Shown here one piece after another: positions 25,782-34,525 of a stretch of DNA of 64,000 nt; position 1 is the stretch's first letter, and each line of letters opens with the position of its first letter. The notes beneath the pieces were generated by a model. That model saw only the letters and a list, made by a program, of their open reading frames with translations. It did not search any database and had not been told where the DNA came from. Source of the stretch: Dorea_D sp963559605 (GTDB taxonomy: Bacteria; Bacillota; Clostridia; Lachnospirales; Lachnospiraceae); the NCBI GenBank assembly GCA_963559605.1, contig CAUWLL010000009.1, positions 16,431 through 80,430 of the forward strand, given 5' to 3'. Made by a program: the position numbers and the translations under genes.

Positions 25782-26960
25782 ATGAATAATTATGTGGAAA
25801 TGACAAATCATAATCTGGTGCATACTTATAACCGTTTTCCGGTCGTTTTGGAGAAAGGAGAAGGCGTGTATCTGTATGATACAGACGGAAAGAAATATTT
25901 GGATTTCGCGTCAGGTATTGCGGTATCCGGTCTGGGATATGGGGACAAAGAATTAAACGAGACTTTAAAAATGCAGATAGATAAACTTATGCATACATCG
26001 AATCTATATTATAACACGGCTTGCGGAAAAGCGGCGGAAGCCCTTAAAAATGCCTGTGGTATGGATAGAGTGTTTTTCACGAACAGCGGGACGGAAGCTA
26101 ATGAGGGGGCTTTAAAAGCTGTCAGGAAATATGCTTGGAAGAAAGGGACGGGGCGATATGAGTTTATTGCCATGACCAATTCTTTTCACGGAAGAAGTAT
26201 GGGAGCTTTATCCGTGACAGAGCACGAGGCTTATCGTATCCCTTTTGAACCTCTGATCCCCGGGGTGAAATTTGCAGAGTTTAACAATCTTGAAAGTGTC
26301 AGATCACTGGTAAATGAGAAAACCTGCGCAATTATCTTAGAACCTTTGCAAGGAGAAGGAGGGATTCAGCTTGCTAAGCAGGAATTTATGGCGGGGATTC
26401 GAAAGCTTTGTGATGAGGAAGGTATTTTGATGATCTGCGATGAGATTCAGTGCGGTATGGCTCGGACAGGCAATATGTTTGCATGGCAGTCCTATGGTAC
26501 GAAACCGGATATTATTACCATGGCGAAAGCGATCGGAAGCGGTGTTCCGGTGGGGGCATTCGGTATGACAGAAGAGGTGGCGTCATATTCCTTGGAACCG
26601 GGAGATCATGGGACGACATACGGGGGAAATCCATTGGTCTGCGCGGCAGTTGCAAAAACATTGGAAATCTATGCCAAAAGAGATTTGGTAAACCATGTGC
26701 GGGAGGTAGGCTCTTATTTGAAGGAAAAGCTGGAACTCTTAAAGGAAAATTGTTCCGGTATACTGGAATGTAGAGGAACCGGACTCATCCAGGGCATTAA
26801 ATTGGATAAACCGGTGGGAGATACAGTGAAAAAAGCAATAGAGGAAGGGCTTCTCATCATCAGCGCCAGAAGTGATGTGATCCGTCTGGTTCCGCCTCTT
26901 GTCATAGAAAAAGAACATGTGGACGAACTGGTGGAGAAACTGAGGAAAATTTTGGGATAA
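25782..26960 (+). CDS. argD: Acetylornithine aminotransferase
   Basis: A 392-residue PLP-dependent class III transaminase converting acetylglutamate semialdehyde to acetylornithine. Signature regions are FTNSGTEANEGALK (phosphate binding), SFHGRSMGALS, ICDEIQCGMARTG with the PLP-contacting Asp, and the Schiff-base Lys in ITMAKAIGSGVPVGAF. It ends the arg operon. Ornithine carbamoyltransferase and argH are not in the window, so the pathway is completed elsewhere. Confidence 0.97.
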   Translation: MNNYVEMTNHNLVHTYNRFPVVLEKGEGVYLYDTDGKKYLDFASGIAVSGLGYGDKELNETLKMQIDKLMHTSNLYYNTACGKAAEALKNACGMDRVFFTNSGTEANEGALKAVRKYAWKKGTGRYEFIAMTNSFHGRSMGALSVTEHEAYRIPFEPLIPGVKFAEFNNLESVRSLVNEKTCAIILEPLQGEGGIQLAKQEFMAGIRKLCDEEGILMICDEIQCGMARTGNMFAWQSYGTKPDIITMAKAIGSGVPVGAFGMTEEVASYSLEPGDHGTTYGGNPLVCAAVAKTLEIYAKRDLVNHVREVGSYLKEKLELLKENCSGILECRGTGLIQGIKLDKPVGDTVKKAIEEGLLIISARSDVIRLVPPLVIEKEHVDELVEKLRKILG

Positions 26961-27049
26961 AGAACGGAATGTAGATTGTTCCGCGTGATACACTCATACA
27001 ATCCGATCATCTGGATATACTAGTAGAAAAAGTGTGGAGGTATAAAAAG

Positions 27050-27481
27050 GTGATTGGATTTTTTATTGCGATTTTATCCGGCGCACTGATGAGTGTGCAG
27101 GGAGTTTTTAATACGCAGGTGACAAAGACTACGGGGATGTGGGTGAGTAATGGCTGGGTGCAGCTGAGCGCATTTGCTGTATGTCTGATCGCATGGTTTA
27201 TGATGGGGAGAGACAGTGTGACGACGCTTTCTAAAGTAGAGCCGAAATATCTGCTCTTAGGCGGTGTTATCGGAGCAGGGATTACATGGACGGTGATTAA
27301 AAGTATGGAGCAGTTAGGACCTGCCAGAGCGGCTCTTTTAATTGTAATCTCACAGCTTATTATCGCTTATATTATTGAACTTTTCGGAATGTTCGGGGTA
27401 GATAAGGAACCTTTGGAATGGCGTAAAGTTATCGGGATGGGAATTGCGCTGATTGGAGTTGCAATTTTTCAATGGAAATAG
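27050..27481 (+). CDS. DMT-family (YdcZ/DUF606-like) small membrane protein
   Basis: A 143-residue protein with five hydrophobic segments, the size of a half-length DMT transporter that works as a dimer. It matches the YdcZ type in layout: an N-terminal AILSGALMSVQGVFNTQ helix, GGVIGAGIT near the middle, and a final GMGIALIGVAIFQ helix. The GTG at 27050 is chosen because GGAGG (27036-27040) sits nine bases before it; GTG 27032 precedes that site. The substrate is unknown. Confidence 0.75.
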   Translation: MIGFFIAILSGALMSVQGVFNTQVTKTTGMWVSNGWVQLSAFAVCLIAWFMMGRDSVTTLSKVEPKYLLLGGVIGAGITWTVIKSMEQLGPARAALLIVISQLIIAYIIELFGMFGVDKEPLEWRKVIGMGIALIGVAIFQWK

Positions 27482-27547
27482 TAGAATAAAAATGTCTAGG
27501 CATAAGAGGGGTATTTACGGTTTGATAAACTGTAAAGGAGAAGGATT

Positions 27548-28141
27548 ATGCGTAGAAACTTAAAAAGGATTTGTATATATATAGTGACAGGTTGTCTTTT
27601 GATGTTTACCGGCTGTGCCGGAAATGAAGAAGACAAGGGGGAACTTGTGGAAGTTCAGGGAGTTGAAGAGGAGGAAACTGTGACGCCGGAATCTGATAAG
27701 CCCGAGGAACAACCACAAACGATATTTGTATATGTCTGTGGACAGGTGGCTTCTCCGGGAGTGTATGAATTGGAGTCGGACAGTCGTTTGTTTGAGGCAG
27801 TGAAAGCCGCAGGCGGTATGACGGATGCGGCGGCGGATACCTATTTGAATCAGGCGGAAAAGCTGACGGACGGACAGCGTATTTACGTGCCTTCAGAGAA
27901 AGAGACAGAGAAAAACGAACAGACAGTACCGGAGCAGGAAGCGGAGGACGGAAAAGTAAATCTGAACACCGCGTCTAAGGAAGAATTGATGACATTAAGC
28001 GGGATCGGAGAATCAAAAGCGTCGGCGATCATCCGGTACAGGGAAGAAAACGGGGGCTTTGAATCTACAGAGGAGATTAAAGAAATCGAAGGTATCAAGG
28101 ACGGAGTATATAATAAGGTAAAAGATTACATTAAGGTCTAA
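27548..28141 (+). CDS. comEA: ComEA-type DNA-binding competence protein, lipoprotein form
   Basis: A 197-residue extracellular protein. The N-terminus is a lipoprotein signal ending in FTGC with Cys23 as lipid site, rather than the usual transmembrane anchor. An acidic linker leads to an SLBB domain (about 58-112, FVYVCGQVASPGVYEL) and a helix-hairpin-helix domain (about 135-197, VNLNTASKEELMTLSGIGESKA). ComEA binds incoming double-stranded DNA for the ComEC channel, which is encoded 3 kb downstream. AAAGGAG precedes the ATG. Confidence 0.9.
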   Translation: MRRNLKRICIYIVTGCLLMFTGCAGNEEDKGELVEVQGVEEEETVTPESDKPEEQPQTIFVYVCGQVASPGVYELESDSRLFEAVKAAGGMTDAAADTYLNQAEKLTDGQRIYVPSEKETEKNEQTVPEQEAEDGKVNLNTASKEELMTLSGIGESKASAIIRYREENGGFESTEEIKEIEGIKDGVYNKVKDYIKV

Positions 28142-28155
28142 TAAGGGAGAATCAT

Positions 28156-28845
28156 ATGGCAGGAAAAAGAGTGTTAGTTGTTGACGATGAAAAATTAATT
28201 GTAAAAGGGATTCATTTTAGTCTGGAGCAAGACTCTATGGAAGTAGATTGTGCATACGACGGAGAAGAAGCGCTGAAACTCGCCAGAGAGAATAGTTATG
28301 ATATTATTTTGTTGGATATTATGCTTCCCAAATATAATGGATTCGAAGTGTGTCAACAGATTCGGGAATTTTCTGATGTTCCGATCATCATGCTGACGGC
28401 AAAAGGCGACGACATGGATAAAATTCTGGGGTTAGATTACGGCGCAGATGATTATATTACGAAACCGTTTAACATTCTGGAAGTAAAAGCGAGAATCAAA
28501 GCGATCCTGCGGCGTGTTGATAAGAGGAACGGCGGTTTTGAGGATAAAGTAATTGTTAAGGGCAATATGCAGATCGACTGTGAGAGCAGGAGAGTTGTCA
28601 TCAGTGGGAAAGAGATCAATCTGACGGCAAAAGAATTTGACCTGCTGGAGCTTCTTGCAATGAATCCGAACAAAGTGTACAGCAGAGAAAATCTTCTGAA
28701 TATCGTCTGGGGTTACGAATATCCGGGAGATGCAAGAACAGTAGATGTACATATCAGACGGCTTCGGGAAAAAGTAGAAATAAATCCAAGCGATCCGAAG
28801 TATGTATACACCAAATGGGGAGTGGGTTATTATTTCAAAGGTTAG
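28156..28845 (+). CDS. OmpR-family response regulator (WalR/PhoP-like)
   Basis: A 229-residue regulator with receiver domain (DDE 10-12, phospho-acceptor Asp54 in ILLDIMLP, Lys in YITKPFN) and winged-helix domain with the typical NPNKVYSRENLLNIVWGYEYPGD and GVGYYF parts. It begins 14 bp after comEA and its 3' end is followed immediately by the kinase gene. The position between comEA and comEC suggests it may regulate these or envelope genes, but no target site was identified. Confidence 0.93.
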   Translation: MAGKRVLVVDDEKLIVKGIHFSLEQDSMEVDCAYDGEEALKLARENSYDIILLDIMLPKYNGFEVCQQIREFSDVPIIMLTAKGDDMDKILGLDYGADDYITKPFNILEVKARIKAILRRVDKRNGGFEDKVIVKGNMQIDCESRRVVISGKEINLTAKEFDLLELLAMNPNKVYSRENLLNIVWGYEYPGDARTVDVHIRRLREKVEINPSDPKYVYTKWGVGYYFKG

Positions 28846-28864
28846 TAAATATATTAAAGTTAAT

Positions 28865-30268
28865 ATGTTGAGAAGTCTCCGTTTTCGGATTATCCTGCTT
28901 GTTGTGGCAGTAGGGATCATTCCCGGAATTATTATGGAAACGGTGATTCTCAACAGCTATGAAAAACGTGCAGTAGAAGTACGAACTGCGGATATACAAA
29001 ATCAATGTACAATTCTTTGTGACCAATTGAGCAACATGGATTACTCAAAGGGGATCGCATCAGAGGTTATCAGGACAGAACTTACTCAGCTTTCGGATAT
29101 ATATAACGGCAGAGTTATGGTGATTGACAATGGATACCACATTATTGAAGATACTTATGATATGGATAAGGGCAAAACGATTGTGTCCGGAGATGTGATC
29201 CGATGCTTTGAAGGTAAGGGCACCAGTTATTATGATGCCAAGAACGCCTACATAGAAGTAACTACTCCGATTTCCGACCCGGATTCCAGTTATGTGTCCG
29301 GTGTTATGTTGGTCAGTATATCTACAGATACGATTGCAGACAGTATTGCGGTTCTTCGGGAGAAGGGGATTACGATAGAGATTACCATGGGGATTCTTAT
29401 TATATTGTTGGCGTGTTTTTGGGGATTTCGCATCGTGAAACCATTTGAGAGAATCACGCAGTCTATTTCAGCGGTCACAGAGGGATACGAAGATAATTAT
29501 CTTCAGGAAAATACTTATACAGAAACGAAAGTATTATCTGAAGCGTTCAATAAAATGCTCGGAAGATTAAAAGTGCTGGATGATTCCAGACAGGAATTTG
29601 TATCCAATGTGTCTCACGAATTAAAGACGCCGTTAACTTCTATGAAGGTTCTTGCGGATTCCCTGTTGATACAGGAAGATGTTCCGCCAGAACTTTATAA
29701 AGAATTTATGAGCGATTTGTCGGAGGAGATTGAACGAGAGGACAAGATCATCAACGATTTACTTTCTCTCGTAAAGATGGATAAAACGGCAAATACAATG
29801 AATATCAAAGTAGAGAATATGAATGCTTTGATAGAAAAGATTTTGAAGAGGCTTCGTCCTATTGCGGCAACCCGTAATATTGAGGTGGTATTGGAGAGTT
29901 TTCGTCCGGTAACAGCAGAAGTTGACGAGATGAAGCTGTCCTTGGCGATTTCCAATTTGGTAGAAAATGCAATTAAGTATAACAAAGAAGGTGGATGGGT
30001 CCATGTATCGCTGAATGCGGATCATAAATTTTGTTATATTGAAGTGGCAGATTCAGGAGTTGGTATTCCGCAGGATGAGATTGAGCATATTTTTGAACGT
30101 TTTTACCGGGTGGACAAGTCTCATTCCAGAGAGATCGGGGGCACGGGGCTTGGACTTGCAATCGCAAGAAGTGCGATCGTTATGCACCGAGGAGCTATTA
30201 AGGTTTACAGTCAAATTGGAGAAGGAACAACGTTCACGGTAAGACTTCCGTTGCTGTATGTGTTATAG
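28865..30268 (+). CDS. Sensor histidine kinase with extracellular domain and HAMP
   Basis: A 467-residue kinase: membrane helix 1 (about 8-29), extracellular PAS/Cache-like region (about 30-165, NGRVMVIDNGYHII), helix 2 (about 170-189), HAMP linker, HisKA with His251 in SNVSHELKTPLT, N-box NLVENAIKYN, G1 DSGVGIP, G2 GTGLGLAIA. The frame is open further left into the regulator gene, but Met at 28865 begins the family-typical MLRSLRFRI; its ribosome site is weak. It pairs with the regulator just upstream. Confidence 0.92.
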   Translation: MLRSLRFRIILLVVAVGIIPGIIMETVILNSYEKRAVEVRTADIQNQCTILCDQLSNMDYSKGIASEVIRTELTQLSDIYNGRVMVIDNGYHIIEDTYDMDKGKTIVSGDVIRCFEGKGTSYYDAKNAYIEVTTPISDPDSSYVSGVMLVSISTDTIADSIAVLREKGITIEITMGILIILLACFWGFRIVKPFERITQSISAVTEGYEDNYLQENTYTETKVLSEAFNKMLGRLKVLDDSRQEFVSNVSHELKTPLTSMKVLADSLLIQEDVPPELYKEFMSDLSEEIEREDKIINDLLSLVKMDKTANTMNIKVENMNALIEKILKRLRPIAATRNIEVVLESFRPVTAEVDEMKLSLAISNLVENAIKYNKEGGWVHVSLNADHKFCYIEVADSGVGIPQDEIEHIFERFYRVDKSHSREIGGTGLGLAIARSAIVMHRGAIKVYSQIGEGTTFTVRLPLLYVL

Positions 30269-30282
30269 GAGGAAGGACAAGA

Positions 30283-31200
30283 ATGAAAAGATATAAAATG
30301 TTTTGCATCTGTCTGTGCGCGTTTCTCTTGACATCATGCGGAGAGCGTAAGGAACCGGAAGTGGGGGAAACCTGTATTTATTATATCAATACAGAAGGAA
30401 CGGGATTTGTAAGGGAAGCTTATGATATTACCGGAGATACGAAAGAGTCAGAGATAGAGAATCTTTTAAAGGCTATGCAAAAAGCGCCAGATTCTGCAGA
30501 CTATGTAAGTCCTGTCCCGGAGGACATATCCGTGGATAAATGGGTCATGGATGATACGGCGGTACATTTGTATTTTAACAAAGCTTATGAAAAACTGAAA
30601 AAAGGACGTGAACTTTTGCTTCGTGCGTCTATGGTGCAAACTTTGACGCAAGTGGAAGGGGTAGACGCTGTGCGTTTCTTTGTGGATGACAAACCGTTGG
30701 CAGATGACACTGGACGGGAAGTTGGTTACATGAGAGCGGAGGATTTTGTGCAGAACACGGGAAGTTCTATTCACTCATATCAGATGGGAGATTTCCGTTT
30801 GTATTTTGCAAACAAAACGGGTGATAAACTGGTAGCAGAAGACATTCGTGTGCGCTATAACAGTAATATGTCCGAGGAAAGGTTAATAGTAGAAAGACTG
30901 GTGAAAGGCTCGTCGAAAAACGGGGCGCATCCGGTAATCTCTCCAGATACAGAGATTCTCGGCGTATCTACAAAAGATGGGATCTGCTATGTGAATTTTA
31001 ATGAAAAATTTTTGGATACACAATATAAAATGGATCCAAAACTTACAATTTACGCTATTGTCAATTCCATTGTGGAAAGTGGTGTGGCAGGTCAGGTGCA
31101 GATTCTGGTAAATGGAGAGAAGGATGTGCGTTACCAGGGAAGCGTGGATCTTAGCCGGCCGTTTTCGGCAGATTCACAATATGTAGAAGGAGAAAATTAA
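30283..31200 (+). CDS. GerMN-domain lipoprotein
   Basis: A 305-residue exported lipoprotein: signal peptide with lipobox LLTSC (Cys19), then two GerMN repeats (about 30-150 and 165-290), visible as repeated blocks with EIENLLKAM / ERLIVERLVKG and VDKWVMDDTAVHLYFN / VSTKDGICYVNFN. GerMN proteins occur in spore germination and, as LpqB or YcdB types, beside sensor kinases. Here it directly follows a kinase gene (14 bp) and touches comEC, whose TTG comes right after its stop. A modulating role for the kinase is plausible but not shown. Confidence 0.88.
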   Translation: MKRYKMFCICLCAFLLTSCGERKEPEVGETCIYYINTEGTGFVREAYDITGDTKESEIENLLKAMQKAPDSADYVSPVPEDISVDKWVMDDTAVHLYFNKAYEKLKKGRELLLRASMVQTLTQVEGVDAVRFFVDDKPLADDTGREVGYMRAEDFVQNTGSSIHSYQMGDFRLYFANKTGDKLVAEDIRVRYNSNMSEERLIVERLVKGSSKNGAHPVISPDTEILGVSTKDGICYVNFNEKFLDTQYKMDPKLTIYAIVNSIVESGVAGQVQILVNGEKDVRYQGSVDLSRPFSADSQYVEGEN

Positions 31201-33441
31201 TTGAGAAACAGACCACTTTGCAGTGTGTGTCTGATTGTGTTTATTTTATTGTGTGTATGTATCCGGGCAGGGGGAGAGAAGATCGTGAAAGAACTTCGCC
31301 CCTCGCCATTGGAACGCAGGATACAGACAGATGAAACAATTCAATTTACCGGTCGGGTATATCAAAAAGAAATCAAAGACAAGTATCAAATATTATATCT
31401 GAAACATGTAAAAGTGACTTATCAAAAGCAATCGCTGATGGAATCCAAAATCATTGTTTATGACGAAACGAAACAAAAAATAGGTATCGGAAATGTGGTA
31501 AAAGGAAACGGAACAGTTTCTTTCTTTGAGCGTTCCAGAAATCCTGGTAATTTTGATCAGAAACTATATTATCAGAGACAACAGATTCATGCGTCTGTAT
31601 GGGCAAAGTCTGTGAAGATTGTGTCAAAGACGATAGAGCCTATAAAAAACAGGCTGTACGAGCTACGGAGCCGATGGAAGATTATGCTTTGCAGGATTAT
31701 GGGAGAAAAAGACGGAAGTACCTTTTCTGCCATCCTTCTGGGAGAAAAGAGTGGAATGGACAGAGAATTGAAAGAACTTTATCAGGTGAACGGGATTGCA
31801 CATATTCTGGCTATATCGGGACTTCATCTTTCTCTGATTGGTGTCGGGATGTACCGGTTTTTGCGCAGAGCTACAGGATCTTATCCGGTAGGCGGGATTT
31901 TCGGTATCCTGTTTTTGTTGAGCTATATTTTGATGATCGGTTTTACAGTATCCGCAGTTCGGGCGCTTATTATGTTCTTGTTCCGGGTAGGTGCGGATAT
32001 GACAGGACGACATTACGACAGTCCTACGGCGCTTTCTGTGGCGGCTGTGATCGTGATTTTTTGGCGTCCTCTCTATCTTTATGACGGCGGATTCTGGCTT
32101 TCTTTCGGTGCGGTTCTGGCAACGATTTTGGTTCTTCCGGTTTTTGAAGATCTGCCGCTGAAAGGGTTGGCGGCAAGTGTCAGTATTAATCTTATGTTAT
32201 TTCCTATATTATTGTATTATTTTTATGAAATTCCATTGTACAGTGTACTGCTGAATCTTGTGGTGATCCCTCTGTTGAGCGTTTTGTTAGTTGCAGGACT
32301 TATAGGAAGTGCGTGTTGTGTGAGCTGTGTGCCTCTTGGGTATGCGGTGCTAGGACTGTGCAGTTTGATTTTTCGTCTGTATGAGTGGCTGTGTCAGATT
32401 ACGATCCAGTTTCCGGGAGCCAGAATCATTACCGGACAACCGGAAGTGTGGAAGATATGTCTGTATTACGGATTACTGGCAGTAGCAGTAGCGCTGATGC
32501 GTTGGAATATGCGGGAAAAAGATGCGGAAGAAAACAGGAGAGCAGGAAGCAGGCGGAGAAATAGTATCGTATCGGGAGCTCTTGTGTGTGCAGGTATTCT
32601 ATTGCTAGTGACAAAAGTAGGGAGAACGGATGAATTACAGATTACACTGTTGGATGTGGGACAGGGAGACTGCATTTTTATGAAAGATAAGACGGGAATG
32701 ACTTATCTTGTGGACGGCGGCAGCAGTGACGTGCCTAAGGTAGGCGAATATCGTATCGAACCCTATCTGTTGTGGAAAGGAGTAGATACGCTGGATTATG
32801 TATTTCTTTCCCACGGAGACAGCGACCATGTGAGTGGTATTGAGGAACTGCTTGAAAGACAGCGTATAGGTGTGAAGATCGGGGCGTTGGTTCTGCCGGA
32901 TCGATCTGTATGGGATGAGACAATTGTAAGGCTGGCACAAAAAGCTATGGAAAATCGCGTAAAAGTATTGGAGATGACAGAAGCAAGGGTGTTGAAAAAT
33001 ACGGGAATGGAAATTGCTTGTATCCAGCCGGGAAAAGAAGGCAGATTAGAACCGGGGAATGAAGCCTCTATGGTATTGGCAGTCAGGGACGGAACATTTG
33101 ATATGCTGTTGACAGGAGATGTGGAGGAAGAAGGGGAAAAGCTCCTTATGAAGAAACTGGAAGAACAGTATCCGGCGACAACGTGGGAGGTTTTGAAAGT
33201 TTCCCATCATGGCTCCAAAAATTCAACGTTAGAACAGTTTTTAGAGATAACAAAACCGATGTATAGTATTATATCAGCAGGAATCGATAACCGATACGGA
33301 CATCCTCATCGGGAAACTGTAGAGAGATTAACGCATGCAGGAAGTAAAGTGTATTCTACACAGAACTGCGGGGCGATAACGATTCGGGTGAAAGATAAAC
33401 ATATGTATTTGGAGGGACATCTGGAAGAGACAAAAGAATAG
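31201..33441 (+). CDS. comEC: ComEC/Rec2 DNA-uptake channel
   Basis: A 746-residue protein. After an N-terminal membrane helix comes an OB-like extracellular part (about 40-150, IQFTGRVYQKEIKD), then the Competence domain with multiple helices (about 180-450; INGIAHILAISGLHLSLIG-like motif near 197), and a C-terminal metallo-beta-lactamase domain (about 475-746; FLSHGDSDHVSG, LLTGDVEEE, VSHHGSKNS). It forms the inner-membrane channel for transforming DNA and probably degrades the second strand. The TTG start at 31201 is supported by AAGGAG eight bases upstream. Confidence 0.95.
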   Translation: MRNRPLCSVCLIVFILLCVCIRAGGEKIVKELRPSPLERRIQTDETIQFTGRVYQKEIKDKYQILYLKHVKVTYQKQSLMESKIIVYDETKQKIGIGNVVKGNGTVSFFERSRNPGNFDQKLYYQRQQIHASVWAKSVKIVSKTIEPIKNRLYELRSRWKIMLCRIMGEKDGSTFSAILLGEKSGMDRELKELYQVNGIAHILAISGLHLSLIGVGMYRFLRRATGSYPVGGIFGILFLLSYILMIGFTVSAVRALIMFLFRVGADMTGRHYDSPTALSVAAVIVIFWRPLYLYDGGFWLSFGAVLATILVLPVFEDLPLKGLAASVSINLMLFPILLYYFYEIPLYSVLLNLVVIPLLSVLLVAGLIGSACCVSCVPLGYAVLGLCSLIFRLYEWLCQITIQFPGARIITGQPEVWKICLYYGLLAVAVALMRWNMREKDAEENRRAGSRRRNSIVSGALVCAGILLLVTKVGRTDELQITLLDVGQGDCIFMKDKTGMTYLVDGGSSDVPKVGEYRIEPYLLWKGVDTLDYVFLSHGDSDHVSGIEELLERQRIGVKIGALVLPDRSVWDETIVRLAQKAMENRVKVLEMTEARVLKNTGMEIACIQPGKEGRLEPGNEASMVLAVRDGTFDMLLTGDVEEEGEKLLMKKLEEQYPATTWEVLKVSHHGSKNSTLEQFLEITKPMYSIISAGIDNRYGHPHRETVERLTHAGSKVYSTQNCGAITIRVKDKHMYLEGHLEETKE

Positions 33442-33470
33442 TTGTAAACGAGCGGCACAACCGATATAAT
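33442..33470 (+). promoter_or_regulatory. holA promoter
   Basis: TTGTAA (33442-33447), 17-bp spacer, TATAAT (33465-33470), placed directly after the comEC stop. Confidence 0.75.
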
Positions 33471-33511
33471 GAAAAGCAGACGGAGAGGAAAATCAGAGGT
33501 AAGAACAGAAT

Positions 33512-34498
33512 ATGAAAAGTATAAATGAAGATATTAAAAACGGAGTATTTAAGCAGTTATATCTTCTCTACGGGGAAGAAGCTTACCTGAAAAAACAATA
33601 TAAAAACAAGCTGACAAAAGCCATGCTTCCGGAGGATGATACAGTGAACTTTGCATATTATGAGGGAAAAGGGATCAATCCGGCAGAGCTTATCGATCTG
33701 GCGGAAACCATGCCGTTTTTTTCGGAGTACCGCTTAATTGTTGTGGAAAATTCCGGATTTTTTAAAAATGCTTCGCCGGAGCTTGCGGATTATTTGAAGA
33801 ATATGCCCGAGACCACCCGTTTTGTGTTTGTGGAAAATGAGGTGGACAAGCGCGGAAAGATGTATAAGGCGGTAAAGGAAAAAGGGCGCGTTGTGGAACT
33901 GGGAAGGCAAGATGAAAAGACGCTCTTATACTGGATTGCAGGAAGTGTGAAGCGGGAAGGCAAGCAGATTAAAGAATCGGCGGCAAAGTATCTGGTTTCA
34001 AAGGTCGGAACAGATATGGAGAATTTGGAAAAAGAACTGGAAAAACTTTTTTCTTATACGATGGATAAAGTGGAGATTACAGCCGAGGACATTGACGACA
34101 TTTGTACAACTCAGATTGCAAATAAGATTTTTGATATGGTGGAGGCAGTTGCTTTAAAACAGCAGAAGAAGGCGTTGGATTATTATTATGACCTGCTGGC
34201 GTTAAAAGAGCCGCCCATGCGTATCTTTTATTTGCTCGGACGTCAGTTTAAGCTGTTGCTGCAGGTGAAAAGTCTGGTGCAAAAGGGATATGACAAGGCG
34301 CAGATAGCCAAGGAGGCAGGGCTTCATCCGTTTGTGGCAGGAAAATATATGCAGCAGTGCCGGAATTTTAAAAGCAGGGAGTTAAGAGCAGTCATGGAAG
34401 AGTCCGCAGAGATTGAAGAACTGGTGAAAACCGGGCGTTTGGGCGACGTTATGGCGGTGGAACTTTTTGTTGTAAAACACAGTACGCTTGTGGTATGA
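33512..34498 (+). CDS. holA: DNA polymerase III delta subunit
   Basis: A 328-residue clamp-loader subunit that opens the sliding clamp. Family features: LLYGEEAYLKKQY at the N-terminus, FFSEYRLIVVENSGFF, the middle ISKVGTDMENLEKELEKL-type region (LVSKVGTDM), and C-terminal RIFYLLGRQFKLLLQVK. It follows comEC and precedes lepA, a frequent order in Firmicutes. The small ribosomal protein gene rpsT that often lies between holA and lepA is absent; the gap to lepA is only 27 bp. Confidence 0.93.
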   Translation: MKSINEDIKNGVFKQLYLLYGEEAYLKKQYKNKLTKAMLPEDDTVNFAYYEGKGINPAELIDLAETMPFFSEYRLIVVENSGFFKNASPELADYLKNMPETTRFVFVENEVDKRGKMYKAVKEKGRVVELGRQDEKTLLYWIAGSVKREGKQIKESAAKYLVSKVGTDMENLEKELEKLFSYTMDKVEITAEDIDDICTTQIANKIFDMVEAVALKQQKKALDYYYDLLALKEPPMRIFYLLGRQFKLLLQVKSLVQKGYDKAQIAKEAGLHPFVAGKYMQQCRNFKSRELRAVMEESAEIEELVKTGRLGDVMAVELFVVKHSTLVV

Positions 34499-34525
34499 TT
34501 ATGCATGGTAAAGGAGTGAATACAA

